This document shows positions 15,815-23,730 of a DNA stretch of 30,673 nt, piece after piece. This DNA is from a virus. The stretch spans positions 1-30,673 of the IMG/VR virus record IMGVR_UViG_3300025087_000744; one strand, given 5' to 3'. The notes under the pieces were generated by a model. The model ran no database searches and was not told where the DNA came from. It saw nothing but the letters and a program-made list of their open reading frames with translations. Position 1 is the stretch's first letter. Each line of letters begins with the position of its first letter. Position numbers and translations under genes: made by a program.

Positions 15815-16707
15815 AAATTTTAATCACAGGTAGTTCGGGAATGCTGGGGTATAGTCTTTGCCAATGGCTAAACCGTGAGCAACCCCAAGTTCTAATCCAG
15901 CAATTTGATTTAAGCACAGGGCACGATGTTAGAAATTACGATCAAGTATTACAGTCAGTAGAAGGTAAAGACCTAGTAATTCACGCTGCGGCTCTTACTC
16001 ACGTGGACTTCTCGTTGCATAACGATTTACAGGATCAAAAGAAGTTTGTAGATACAAACGTCAATGGAACCTTGAACGTTATCAAGGCGTGTGAGAAATA
16101 CAAAGTAAAGATGATCTACATTTCTTCAAGTGAAGTTTACGGGCAAAATGTTAATTCAGGTAAACTAATGTCAGAAGATCACCCTCTTAATGCTCAAGCT
16201 GGTATCTACGCCACTACTAAATTGTGTGCTGATAGAACTTGCAAAATGGAAACTCTTACTCAAGGAGCAGATATCGTAATTCTTAGACCATTTAACTTTT
16301 GGGGAGTTCACCAATCGGTAGAGAAAGCTATCCCTCGCTTTATTTACCAATTCTTAAACGGAGAATACCTTACTGTCTATGGTGATGGAGAACAGTTGAG
16401 AGACTATGTTTGGATACAAGATGTGGCTAGGGCTATTTGGTTGGCAAAAGATTTACCAAGTGGAACTGTTGCCAATGTTTGTACTGGAAAGCCGATTAAG
16501 ATAAAAGACCTCGCAAGTATGGTAAGTTCTAAAGTTAAGTTAGTAGATCCTAGACCAGCAGAAGTAGCGGAATTAAGAGGGGATTATTCGTATTTCAACA
16601 AATTGACAGGTTGGAAACCTACTCGGTTTATTAACAAGGATACTATTGCCAACTTAATTGGTTGGTATAGGGAGAACGAATGGATACATCAAAAAGACGT
16701 GACTTAA
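15811..16707 (+). CDS. NAD-dependent sugar epimerase/dehydratase (extended SDR)
   Basis: 298 residues. Residues 3-13 are the Rossmann glycine motif (ILITGSSGMLG), followed by VIHAAALTHVD, a catalytic-type Ser segment (YISSSEVYG) and YATTK, the YxxxK active site. LRPFNFWGVHQSVEKAIPRF and YGDGEQLRDYVWIQDVARA are typical of nucleotide-sugar epimerases and dehydratases such as UDP-glucose 4-epimerase and dTDP-glucose 4,6-dehydratase relatives. It probably makes the donor sugar used by the flanking glycosyltransferases. The exact substrate cannot be read. Starts at ATGA overlap; overlaps the next gene by 28 bases. Confidence 0.88.
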   Translation: MKILITGSSGMLGYSLCQWLNREQPQVLIQQFDLSTGHDVRNYDQVLQSVEGKDLVIHAAALTHVDFSLHNDLQDQKKFVDTNVNGTLNVIKACEKYKVKMIYISSSEVYGQNVNSGKLMSEDHPLNAQAGIYATTKLCADRTCKMETLTQGADIVILRPFNFWGVHQSVEKAIPRFIYQFLNGEYLTVYGDGEQLRDYVWIQDVARAIWLAKDLPSGTVANVCTGKPIKIKDLASMVSSKVKLVDPRPAEVAELRGDYSYFNKLTGWKPTRFINKDTIANLIGWYRENEWIHQKDVT

Positions 16708-17894
16708 GAATTATATGGTCGAGTAACTCCTCATTTTCGTACTCAGGATACGGAACTTTCACTAAAAACATTCTTAAAAGAATGATTGAAGATGGTTGGA
16801 TTGTCGGGGAAATTGGTTGGTTTGGTTTACAAGGCCATTCAATCGAGTACAACAACCACAAAATATACCCCGTAATGCGTCATGTCTTTGGCTCTGATGC
16901 CTTAGTTGCACACAGTCTGGACTTTCAAGCCAACGTCATCTTTACTATGCAGGATATCTGGGCACTTGATCCCAACGACTTAAAACAACTTAAGTATTTC
17001 ATTCCCTATTTACCCATTGACAAGGAACCAGCTCCTCAAGGCGTACTTAACAATTTAAACTACGCTTACCGCATTCTTACCTTTTCTAAGTTCGGCCATG
17101 ACGAATTGGAGAAAGCTAATTTCACTTCCCGACTAATCGTTGAGGGAACAGATACTGAGATCTTTAAACCTATGGATAAACAAGAAGCCCGTAAGGCGAT
17201 TGGCATTCCACCAGACATTTTCCTTTTCTCAATTATTGGGGCCAATAAAGAGAACCCACCAAGAAAAGGCCATCAGGAGTCTTTGACTGCTTTTAAGACC
17301 TTTTCCGATAAACACCCTGAGGCTAGGCTTCTGTTCAGTACCCAACAACCTGATCCGGCTGGTTTTCCAGTTCAAGGCTATGCTAAGTATCTGGGTATTT
17401 TAGATAAACTAATCTTTACGAACGAATACAACACTATCTACAAGTTCACTTCTGAGGATATTAACAAGTTCTACAACGCTAGTGATGTTCTTTTACACCC
17501 TTCCCAGACTGAGGGTTTTGGATTGTGTATTGTGGAAGCTCAGTCGGCAGGAGTTCCAGTCATTATCCAAAACGTTAATTCTATGACTGAGTTAATTCGA
17601 GAAGGCAAGACTGGTTGGGGAGCAGCCACTATCTATAAACAGTTCCGTAATGATGGGGGCTTCACTAATATCGCTGATCCTAATTCTGTTTATTCTTGTA
17701 TGGAGAAAGCCTACAAAGCTCTCAAAGAGAACCCTGAACAAGTAAAAAAAGACTGTCGGGATTGGGTTGTTGAGAACTACAACATAGATAAACTCTACGA
17801 AACACATTGGCGGCCTTTGTTAGAGCAGCTTCAAGATGAAATTCTTGGAGCAAAACTTGACAACTCCTCAGTAAGAACACTACAATCTACTTAG
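16680..17894 (+). CDS. GT4-like (GT-B) glycosyltransferase
   Basis: 404 residues from ATG 16680 with GGGAGAACGA upstream. The N-terminus has the GT-B glycine loop SYSGYGTFTKNIL. The C-terminal Rossmann domain carries FLFSIIGANKENPPRKGH and the GT4 signature TEGFGLCIVEAQSAGVPVI, with E278 and E286 in the E-x7-E spacing that binds the donor sugar nucleotide. GKTGW follows, as usual. It closes the cargo operon. The last 13 codons contain promoter P3, so the gene end doubles as a regulatory region. Confidence 0.88.
   Translation: MDTSKRRDLRIIWSSNSSFSYSGYGTFTKNILKRMIEDGWIVGEIGWFGLQGHSIEYNNHKIYPVMRHVFGSDALVAHSLDFQANVIFTMQDIWALDPNDLKQLKYFIPYLPIDKEPAPQGVLNNLNYAYRILTFSKFGHDELEKANFTSRLIVEGTDTEIFKPMDKQEARKAIGIPPDIFLFSIIGANKENPPRKGHQESLTAFKTFSDKHPEARLLFSTQQPDPAGFPVQGYAKYLGILDKLIFTNEYNTIYKFTSEDINKFYNASDVLLHPSQTEGFGLCIVEAQSAGVPVIIQNVNSMTELIREGKTGWGAATIYKQFRNDGGFTNIADPNSVYSCMEKAYKALKENPEQVKKDCRDWVVENYNIDKLYETHWRPLLEQLQDEILGAKLDNSSVRTLQST
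17857..17886 (+). promoter_or_regulatory. Promoter P3 of the tail module
   Basis: TTGACA at 17857-17862 and TACAAT at 17881-17886 with 18 bases between, lying inside the 3' end of the glycosyltransferase gene. TACAATCTACTTAG matches the -10 region text of P1. Predicted transcript start is about 17893. Confidence 0.7.
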
Positions 17895-17960
17895 ATACCC
17901 GATAAATAAGGCGGGCATTCGAGTGAATAAGAAGACCGAAAGGTTTTCTTTTCGTTTTTA
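17893..17960 (+). promoter_or_regulatory. Leader RNA with 5' hairpin and terminator-like hairpin (copy 2)
   Basis: A short stem CCCG/CGGG (17898-17901, 17912-17915) encloses a loop containing AAATAAG, as in the P1 leader. GTGAATAAGAAGACC follows, and AAGAAGACC (17929-17937) pairs with GGTTTTCTT (17942-17950) across a GAAA tetraloop, 9 bp with one G-U, followed by TTCGTTTTT. It lies upstream of a separate strong ribosome site AAAGGAGG. Confidence 0.7.
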
Positions 17961-17981
17961 TAATTAGTTAAAGGAGGATTT

Positions 17982-18278
17982 ATGGCAACTCAGCCACCGC
18001 AAGGAGATAGGTTTGTAGTAGTAGCTGCAGCAGGAACTACTGTTGCATCAGACATTGGGGCAACTCTTAAGAAAGTAATTTTATCAGGTACTTATGTTGG
18101 TTCGGTAGAATGGTACAACTCTGCAACTGCCGCTGGAACTGCAGCTACCAATAAAATTTTTGACATTGGGCTACCATTAACTAATCTAAATCGAAGCATT
18201 GACATTAACGCCTATGGTAGAAACGGTTTAGTGGTAGTAGCTACTGGAACACCCACGCTTACTTATACCCTAGAATAA
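17982..18278 (+). CDS. Small structural-type protein, first of tail module
   Basis: 98 residues from ATG 17982 with a strong AAAGGAGG site (17970-17977). Beta-rich and Ala/Gly/Thr-rich with no charged clusters (GTTVASDIGATLKKVILSGT), similar in style to small phage head or tail surface proteins. No family recognised. As first gene after P3 with the best ribosome site in the region it should be highly expressed, which suits a multi-copy virion protein. Confidence 0.65.
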   Translation: MATQPPQGDRFVVVAAAGTTVASDIGATLKKVILSGTYVGSVEWYNSATAAGTAATNKIFDIGLPLTNLNRSIDINAYGRNGLVVVATGTPTLTYTLE

Positions 18279-18287
18279 GGAGGCATT

Positions 18288-18488
18288 TTGGCCACTCCTA
18301 ACCAGATAAAGTACTTCAATAGAACCCCAAAGATTGTTAAACCTTGTTTGACCTGTACTAAAGTATTTGCCAGGCCACCCTCAACTGCGGGTAATTACTG
18401 TCTGGAAATAAAGGTAAAGAGTCGCTCAATAAAGGGGAAAGTCATTATAACTGGCAAGGAGGACTTCCGTGGCGTATCCCTCCACTAA
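18288..18488 (+). CDS. Small protein with Cys motif
   Basis: 66 residues from TTG 18288 after AAGGAGG. It carries KPCLTCTKVF (C-x2-C, residues about 18-27) and one more Cys about 16 residues on, possibly half of a metal site, but a complete four-ligand set is not visible. Basic C-terminus. Its end overlaps the next gene by 20 bases. Function unknown. Confidence 0.55.
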   Translation: MATPNQIKYFNRTPKIVKPCLTCTKVFARPPSTAGNYCLEIKVKSRSIKGKVIITGKEDFRGVSLH

Positions 18489-19311
18489 AGTAACATTTAG
18501 TTCAACAACAGGCACATCCTTACTTTCAAGTCCAGACCATTCTGCTTTGCACAATAGTGTTTCTACTACGCTTGAAGCAATTCAAGATACCGCAGGTACA
18601 ACTTTAGGCACAAATATCTTTAGAGATTTTGCTGCTGGTAACTTCCCAGCTCGTGTAACAGGAGTAGCTGCTACAGGTACTTTTGTCCAAACTTTAGTTG
18701 GTGGAACACTAAGTGCGAATATAGTTAGTAATATGCAAGGAACGCTAGGGTTCCTTAATAAAGGAACTCTTGGTTCTGTAGCTTCTGTAGGTGGAACTCT
18801 TACCTCACCTTTAATAAATACTGCAACGGTTGGTACTTCTAATATCATCGGGGGTACGTTAGGAAGTGCGTTTATTGGTACCCCAACCTTTAGTCAAAAC
18901 GCTATTGTAGGATCAGCTTTGGGAACTAACGCAGGATTGCTTGGTCATACCCCTTTAACAATCGGTACTCAAGGAACGATTACTACGGAGACTATGCTAG
19001 TCGGTGGAACACTAGTCGTCACCGTCCCTGCTGGTGGTAGGGCTGCTGAGGTTTCAGTTTATCTACCAGACATTACTAACGGTGGTGTTAATCAGACAAC
19101 TACAATTCGAATTAAAGAAGGTGCTGGGACATTACAGAGTTTTTACCTACGTCATACAGAAGCCGCTAGTGAGAGTGGCTATGTTTCTTGGATTGGTACA
19201 CCCTCTGCTGCCTCACACACTTATACAGTTACCGCAGCCGCCACAGGCGGATCATGTGTTATTGTTAACCAGGTTGGAGCAGTTGGATATATTCTAGCTA
19301 AACTACTATGA
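18469..19311 (+). CDS. Gly/Thr-rich fibre-like protein
   Basis: 280 residues from GTG 18469, chosen because AAGGAGG (18456-18462) lies 6 bases upstream. The N-terminus has the helical DHSALHNSVSTTLEAIQD seen near the start of many phage tail proteins. The middle is a GT-rich repetitive shaft (VGGTLSANIVSN, IGGTLGSAFIGTPTF). The last 90 residues form a beta-rich globular domain (VTVPAGGRAAEVSVYLPD). It resembles the larger repetitive protein at 2514-4535 in composition. Probably a tail fibre or appendage. Confidence 0.65.
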   Translation: MAYPSTKVTFSSTTGTSLLSSPDHSALHNSVSTTLEAIQDTAGTTLGTNIFRDFAAGNFPARVTGVAATGTFVQTLVGGTLSANIVSNMQGTLGFLNKGTLGSVASVGGTLTSPLINTATVGTSNIIGGTLGSAFIGTPTFSQNAIVGSALGTNAGLLGHTPLTIGTQGTITTETMLVGGTLVVTVPAGGRAAEVSVYLPDITNGGVNQTTTIRIKEGAGTLQSFYLRHTEAASESGYVSWIGTPSAASHTYTVTAAATGGSCVIVNQVGAVGYILAKLL

Positions 19312-19526
19312 GAGTATTTATTGATAAACCTAAAAACTCAATACAAGGTGGTGCTGGGAGCTTTCAAGACTCGGATATTACTTATAATGAAGCAGGGTAT
19401 ACTTATAACCAAGCCGGAGTTGTTTACGGTGGGTTCTATGGTGAAAGTAACAAAGGTGAGATTACTATGCGGGTTGAAGATACAAGACCAACTAACAGAA
19501 CTGTGGAGGAGATTAAACCTAAATGA
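19308..19526 (+). CDS. Small tail-module protein with Tyr/Gly repeats
   Basis: 72 residues, ATG 19308 overlapping the previous TGA. The centre has a short internal repeat (DITYNEAGYTYNQAGVVYGG, about residues 23-42). The C-terminal part is charged and basic. No known family, but such YNxAG repeats look like strand-turn units of small virion proteins. It ends overlapping the next start by 4 bases. Confidence 0.55.
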   Translation: MRVFIDKPKNSIQGGAGSFQDSDITYNEAGYTYNQAGVVYGGFYGESNKGEITMRVEDTRPTNRTVEEIKPK

Positions 19527-20683
19527 GAATAGATGCTGAGAACACGCTAGCGGTACACGTTCATAAGACTTTTCTATCTACTAGTATTGCCGCTGGTGCA
19601 ACCACTTCTCCTGCCAAAAACACCTCAGGTTTTACCACCCAATACGCAGTTCAAATCGGTGAGACAGGCCAAGACCAGACCGAAGTCTTAATTGGTACAG
19701 TTGCCTCTGGTACTTCTTTTACCCACCCAGGAGCAGCCTTTCCTCACAGTGCTGATACACCCATCTACAATATTAAATATAACCAAGTAGTCTTTCAGAA
19801 ATCTACCTCTGGAACTGCGGGTACGGCCACTTCAATTACTGATGGGACAGTTACCTATACTCCTGATAATTGGGACTTAGAAGCTCAGCAAAGCTACACC
19901 AGTTTTGACGATACTGCAGGAGCAACTACTGACGCTTACCGAACTCGCTTTCTTAACAGTGTCTTAGGGACAAGTACCTCTAATCCAACTTCACAGAGTG
20001 ACTGGACTACTTCGGCTGGATATCCTTTTTATTCACTAGCGGCTGTTACCGAAAGGATTAAGAATGAACTGTGGAACTCTACCTATATTCAAGACGACAA
20101 GAGAATACACAACTGGGTAAATGAACTTAAGGATAATTGGACTAACGCTGTGGTTTCCTTTAACCAAGACTTTGCCTTAGGTACAACTAACATCGCCTTT
20201 GGTACTAATGGTTTGGGTACTATCACTACCGCAGATTACGCAGATGTAAGACGGCTTTGGGTTACTTATAACAGTGTGGATAAGTTCCAATCTACTAAAC
20301 AAAGTGTTAATGATCCCTTGCCTAACCAGATCTATTCTTCTGCTCACCCTTACCACCAATGGTTTGGAAATACAGTCTTTCAAGTCTCACCGGCCGAAAC
20401 TGGAGGTACTGCGGAGCTAGTTTTCTATAGGTTTGGCACTACAATGGTAAATGACACAGACGAGCTGCCTCACCCCTTCAGGAGTTACACCGATGCTTTT
20501 GTAGGCTATGGGGTAGCAAAAGCTGCATTTTTAGACCAAAAGTTAGATATGTATGACCGTAAAATGGTGGAAGTAAATAACATTAAACGAGACTTTATTA
20601 CCAATGTTGTACCTAGAGACCGTAGCGGAGTTCAGTATATTGATATTACTAATCCCGTCGAAGGAGAAGATTATAACTTGTAA
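19523..20683 (+). CDS. Probable head-tail connector / adaptor protein
   Basis: 386 residues from ATG 19523. The first 100 residues are a Gly/Thr-rich beta domain (TSPAKNTSGFTTQYAVQIGE). The rest is mixed alpha/beta with paired helices (VTERIKNELWNSTYIQDDKRIHNWVNELKDNW) and a closing helical stretch (YTDAFVGYGVAKAAFLDQKL, then YDRKMVEVNNIKRDF), a layout seen in podovirus adaptor/tail-tube proteins. Position directly before the beta-propeller-like nozzle gene supports an adaptor role linking portal to tail. This is context-based and could be wrong. Confidence 0.5.
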   Translation: MRIDAENTLAVHVHKTFLSTSIAAGATTSPAKNTSGFTTQYAVQIGETGQDQTEVLIGTVASGTSFTHPGAAFPHSADTPIYNIKYNQVVFQKSTSGTAGTATSITDGTVTYTPDNWDLEAQQSYTSFDDTAGATTDAYRTRFLNSVLGTSTSNPTSQSDWTTSAGYPFYSLAAVTERIKNELWNSTYIQDDKRIHNWVNELKDNWTNAVVSFNQDFALGTTNIAFGTNGLGTITTADYADVRRLWVTYNSVDKFQSTKQSVNDPLPNQIYSSAHPYHQWFGNTVFQVSPAETGGTAELVFYRFGTTMVNDTDELPHPFRSYTDAFVGYGVAKAAFLDQKLDMYDRKMVEVNNIKRDFITNVVPRDRSGVQYIDITNPVEGEDYNL

Positions 20684-22116
20684 TGGCTGCATATCCTGTT
20701 TACCAACTTCGTGGCTTAAACCTCAAAATAAATCCTTTAGACCTAGCTGAAGGAGAGCTGATACGTGCTGTAAATGTTGACAGCAACCCTATCCTAGCCA
20801 AGTCTAAAAGACCAGGTTATATCACCTATTTAGGTACTACACCCAACGGTTCAGTAGTAGATGACTTAATGAACTGGACTCGTAACAATGGGACTCAGTT
20901 CTGGAACTATGCTTATGCAGGAGGACTTCTCTATTACTCTACTCAAGGAACAGGGGCTTGGACGATTTCAGGTAATGGTACTTTTTCCGCAGTAGGAACA
21001 TTAACCTCCGCTGTCCTTGAAGATACCCTTTATGTAGGTGATGGAGTGGGGACACTTAACTTTTCTACTACAGGAACTTCTTTTGTTAACGCTGGAACAA
21101 ACCTTTATAACGGTACTTCTACAACTCCTGCACCAATAGCAGTTTCTTTACTTGAGTACCATCAGAGGATATTCGCTGCCGGTACTGCTTCAAACATCTT
21201 TTGGTCTAATGTAGGAACAGGGACTGATTGGACTAACGACTCGTCTTCTGTTCTCGTGCCAGGTGCAGGTAAACTTCTTTCAACCTTTAAGTCTAATGAC
21301 CGTTTAATCGCTACTAAGAATTCTGGTGCCGTGTATCGTTATGATGAATTCAATTTACAGGATAGTGCTACAAATTTAGGCCCAACTTCTTCTCGTTCCG
21401 TCGGGAATTTAGAAGATTACCGAATTTATTTAAACCGACAGGGTTTCTTTGGTTACGGTGGAAATAAACCTGAACTTCTCTCTAATCCAATCGAAAGTCA
21501 GATTTATAATAATCTAGGCAGCGGGATAATCGGAACTACTTTCGATAACGCACCTGGGGTTGCTCATCAATACAAGTATTACTGCTCAATCGGAACGGTA
21601 ACTGACGATCTAACCGACGAAACTGTTTCCAACGCTGTTGCAGTCTATGACTTTCAGTTAAATGAGTGGACTAACTATACTTTTGCTAACCGCCCTACTA
21701 GCTGGCTTTCGTATAAAGACCCAAGTGGTAACCAGCAACTCTTATTCGGTGGAGGCAGTCAAGTCTATCAGATAGCGGGTACCGCTACTAGCGATAATGG
21801 CAATGCGATTGAAAGTGCTATTGAAGGAGTTATTCATTATGGAGCTCCCCAGACTGATAAGAGGTGGAATTACTTAAGAGCTTTCTTTAACCCTGGCTGT
21901 GAGGCTAACATCCAAGTGGCTCTAACTGATACTTTTACCAAAGCTCAAAAACAATGGCTAACTCTGGGAGATGCTAAAGACGGGGTTGTTGAGTACAAGT
22001 TTAAACCTAACCAGAACAGTAAATTACTTTTCTACAAAATAACTGACGCTTCTATCAATACAGGATACTCATTTTATGGGTTTGCGTGTGATGCCAATCT
22101 TGAGGAGAAAAGATAA
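20683..22116 (+). CDS. Probable tail nozzle/hub, beta-propeller-like
   Basis: 477 residues, TAATG-coupled to the preceding gene. Repeated blade-like units alternate strands with short motifs: YAYAGGLLYYSTQGT, AVLEDTLYVGDGVGTLNFS, LLEYHQRIFAAGTASNIFWSN, FKSNDRLIATKNSGAVYRY, YRIYLNRQGFFGYGG and FGGGSQVYQIAG. This pattern, with an N-terminal GLNLKINPLDLAEGELIRAVNV arm, matches the propeller proteins of podovirus tails (P22 gp10 and T7 gp12 are the known types). It would form the distal tube or DNA exit gate. Assignment is by pattern. Confidence 0.65.
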   Translation: MAAYPVYQLRGLNLKINPLDLAEGELIRAVNVDSNPILAKSKRPGYITYLGTTPNGSVVDDLMNWTRNNGTQFWNYAYAGGLLYYSTQGTGAWTISGNGTFSAVGTLTSAVLEDTLYVGDGVGTLNFSTTGTSFVNAGTNLYNGTSTTPAPIAVSLLEYHQRIFAAGTASNIFWSNVGTGTDWTNDSSSVLVPGAGKLLSTFKSNDRLIATKNSGAVYRYDEFNLQDSATNLGPTSSRSVGNLEDYRIYLNRQGFFGYGGNKPELLSNPIESQIYNNLGSGIIGTTFDNAPGVAHQYKYYCSIGTVTDDLTDETVSNAVAVYDFQLNEWTNYTFANRPTSWLSYKDPSGNQQLLFGGGSQVYQIAGTATSDNGNAIESAIEGVIHYGAPQTDKRWNYLRAFFNPGCEANIQVALTDTFTKAQKQWLTLGDAKDGVVEYKFKPNQNSKLLFYKITDASINTGYSFYGFACDANLEEKR

Positions 22117-22325
22117 TGGGGGCCAATTACGAGAGTTTGGGTTTAACTGATAGGCTCCAATCAAAAGACAGTTTATCAGTCAAAAGTAACTATACAAGTG
22201 CGTATGCTTTTGACTCAAGTTTTGAGGGAGCCCCAGCTGGGCAGATCGTTTCCGGAAGAGTCAAGGGGGTTATCATTATTAACGATGGTACCAACGATCG
22301 TGTAATGATGGGAAAGTTGGATTAA
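22116..22325 (+). CDS. Small protein after nozzle gene
   Basis: 69 residues, one-base overlap with the nozzle stop (TAATG). The N-terminal half is polar (GLTDRLQSKDSLSVKSNYTS), the second half beta-rich and ending GTNDRVMMGKLD. No family recognised. A small tail component by position. Confidence 0.55.
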   Translation: MGANYESLGLTDRLQSKDSLSVKSNYTSAYAFDSSFEGAPAGQIVSGRVKGVIIINDGTNDRVMMGKLD

Positions 22326-22718
22326 ATGGTAACCTATGGTATTAAAGTTTCAAACTCTGGCTACAATGTCGGTACAGCTGCAGATCAAAATTTACTATTA
22401 ACTACAGCCTTACCTAACTACAAAGTGGCAGCGAGTGGCACCTTCGGAGTTACTATTCCAGTCGGCAGTGTTACTGCAACGACAAACATACCCCACAATC
22501 TTGGCTATTCCCCAACTACAGTGCTGATGTGTCAATATAATCTCGGGGGTAATTACCGAAGAGTTAATGGTTTTAGTAATAGTTTAGATGATATTGATTT
22601 AAACGTTGTAAATGGAACAGCTAATATATCCGTGCAAGCATTTGTAGTTGATCCGAGTGCCGAAGGTCAAACCTTTAGCGGCTATTATTACATTTTTTAC
22701 GACCCTAACAATGCCTAA
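22326..22718 (+). CDS. YGIKVS-type tail protein, paralogue 1
   Basis: 130 residues starting directly after the previous stop. The N-terminus VTYGIKVSNSGYNVGTAADQ starts a shared domain found again in the next two genes. HNLGYSP (about residues 57-63) and a final FYDPNNA strand also recur. I recall this opening in phage tail-associated proteins, but no function is assigned. Probably a small beta-sandwich receptor-binding or tip component. Confidence 0.65.
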   Translation: MVTYGIKVSNSGYNVGTAADQNLLLTTALPNYKVAASGTFGVTIPVGSVTATTNIPHNLGYSPTTVLMCQYNLGGNYRRVNGFSNSLDDIDLNVVNGTANISVQAFVVDPSAEGQTFSGYYYIFYDPNNA

Positions 22719-23097
22719 TTATGGTATTAAAGTTTCAAAGCCTGGAGTAAATGTCGGTACGGCCGAAGGACAAAGCCTAGTTCTCTTTTCTACTTACAAC
22801 AGCCCTAAAATCCTTCAAGAAGCATTGGGAACGCAAAGTTATTCAGGAACAGCTTTTAGTGCTGTAAATATCGCCCATAATTTAGGTTACGTTCCTGGGT
22901 TTGATATGTGGGTATCTCCAGGCACCACTGCGGAATGGTACACTTTTAGTGGGGGACGGGAGGTTGGATCGGGAACAAACATTACCTGGTATTCGGAAAT
23001 TGATACGGCTAATCTTTCTTTATTTGCAAGGGTAGAGGGTGGGGGAAGCGTAAGTTTAATTTACCATTATATAGTTTTTGTTGACCCAGGAGCTTAG
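22711..23097 (+). CDS. YGIKVS-type tail protein, paralogue 2
   Basis: 128 residues from ATG 22711, overlapping the previous gene by 8 bases. An upstream in-frame extension exists but reads through that gene, and the shared N-terminus (MPNYGIKVSKPGVNVGTAEG) fixes the start. HNLGYVPGF and the final IVFVDPGA match paralogue 1. The loops between differ greatly, as expected for a conserved scaffold with variable binding face. Confidence 0.68.
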   Translation: MPNYGIKVSKPGVNVGTAEGQSLVLFSTYNSPKILQEALGTQSYSGTAFSAVNIAHNLGYVPGFDMWVSPGTTAEWYTFSGGREVGSGTNITWYSEIDTANLSLFARVEGGGSVSLIYHYIVFVDPGA

Positions 23098-23098
23098 A

Positions 23099-23485
23099 AT
23101 GCCAACTTATGGTATTAAAATTTCCCAAGAAGGTTTTGATGTTAAAACAGCTACCAACCAACAGCTTGTTTTTTCCACCGACTTCAATACTTATAAAATT
23201 GCCAAGAGTATGACAGTTGAAGTCCCTTTTCCAGCTAGTCTAAGTACCAATCAAGTAAATGCAACGCATGGGTTGGGGTATCCACCTGCTTGGGCAGCAG
23301 TAGCTTATGGTGATGCTACCACTAATGTTATTAGCGTTCCTGTTAGTGCTGGGTGGGCGAATATCTATGTTGACACTTGGGTTACGGCTACTGATGTGTA
23401 CTGCTTAGTTTCGAATTTTGGTGCCTCTTCCGATACCGTTTTTACTTTTAAAGTAATCCTCTTTGCTTTGGATTTAGGAAGTTAG
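23099..23485 (+). CDS. YGIKVS-type tail protein, paralogue 3
   Basis: 128 residues from ATG 23099, with AGGAG at about 23088-23092. MPTYGIKISQEGFDVKTATN and THGLGYPPAW align with the two upstream copies. It is the last gene of the tail module. Its stop overlaps by four bases the stop of the minus-strand gene that follows. Confidence 0.68.
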   Translation: MPTYGIKISQEGFDVKTATNQQLVFSTDFNTYKIAKSMTVEVPFPASLSTNQVNATHGLGYPPAWAAVAYGDATTNVISVPVSAGWANIYVDTWVTATDVYCLVSNFGASSDTVFTFKVILFALDLGS

Positions 23486-23670
23486 TCAGAAGTAGTGCAT
23501 ATAAGGATGTCGTTATCGTTCTCGCAACTAATTGAAGAAGCTTCTGAATAGAATTGAAAGTCTGGTTCTCGGTCAGGTCGGTGAGGATTATTTAAAGTTA
23601 GAGAGGAAACTGCTAAAATAATTAGTGTGGACAGAAAAACACCTACTATCAAAATTAAAATGTTTTTCAT
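23482..23670 (-). CDS. Lone minus-strand small membrane-anchored protein (candidate moron)
   Basis: 62 residues on the opposite strand to every other gene. The N-terminus is a clear signal-anchor or signal peptide (MKNILILIVGVFLSTLIILA), followed by about 40 polar, acidic residues with two Cys (ISCENDNDILIC) that could form a disulphide outside the membrane. TATAAT lies only 6 bases before its ATG, so the transcript may be leaderless. It fits exactly between two plus-strand modules, ending tail-to-tail with the tail gene. This is the usual form of phage morons such as superinfection-exclusion or surface-modifying proteins, but no specific function is recognised. Confidence 0.6.
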   Translation of the reverse strand: MKNILILIVGVFLSTLIILAVSSLTLNNPHRPDREPDFQFYSEASSISCENDNDILICTTSD

Positions 23671-23676
23671 AAGTAC

Positions 23677-23696
23677 ATTATAACCCTTACAGTCAA
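23677..23696 (-). promoter_or_regulatory. Probable promoter of the minus-strand gene
   Basis: On the minus strand TATAAT (plus 23677-23682) lies 6 bases before the ATG, with TTGACT (plus 23691-23696) 8 bases further upstream. That spacing is too short for a normal -35, but the same TTGACW-N8-TATAAT layout precedes the HTH gene at 28366. No good -35 at 17 bases is seen. Confidence 0.45.
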
Positions 23697-23707
23697 GTAA
23701 CTTGACT
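23691..23707. repeat. Inverted repeat in the divergent promoter region
   Basis: AGTCAAG-TAA-CTTGACT, 7-bp arms. The right arm is the -35 of promoter P4 and the left arm faces the minus-strand gene. It could be an operator controlling both directions. It is followed on the plus strand by GGCTTTTT, so a weak terminator for the tail module is the alternative. Confidence 0.55.
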
Positions 23708-23730
23708 TGGCTTTTTAAATCGAATACTAT
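23702..23730 (+). promoter_or_regulatory. Promoter P4 of the internal-virion and lysis module
   Basis: TTGACT at 23702-23707 and TACTAT at 23725-23730 with 17 bases between. The -10 region TACTATTTAACTAG matches P1 and P3. Predicted transcript start is about 23737. Confidence 0.7.
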
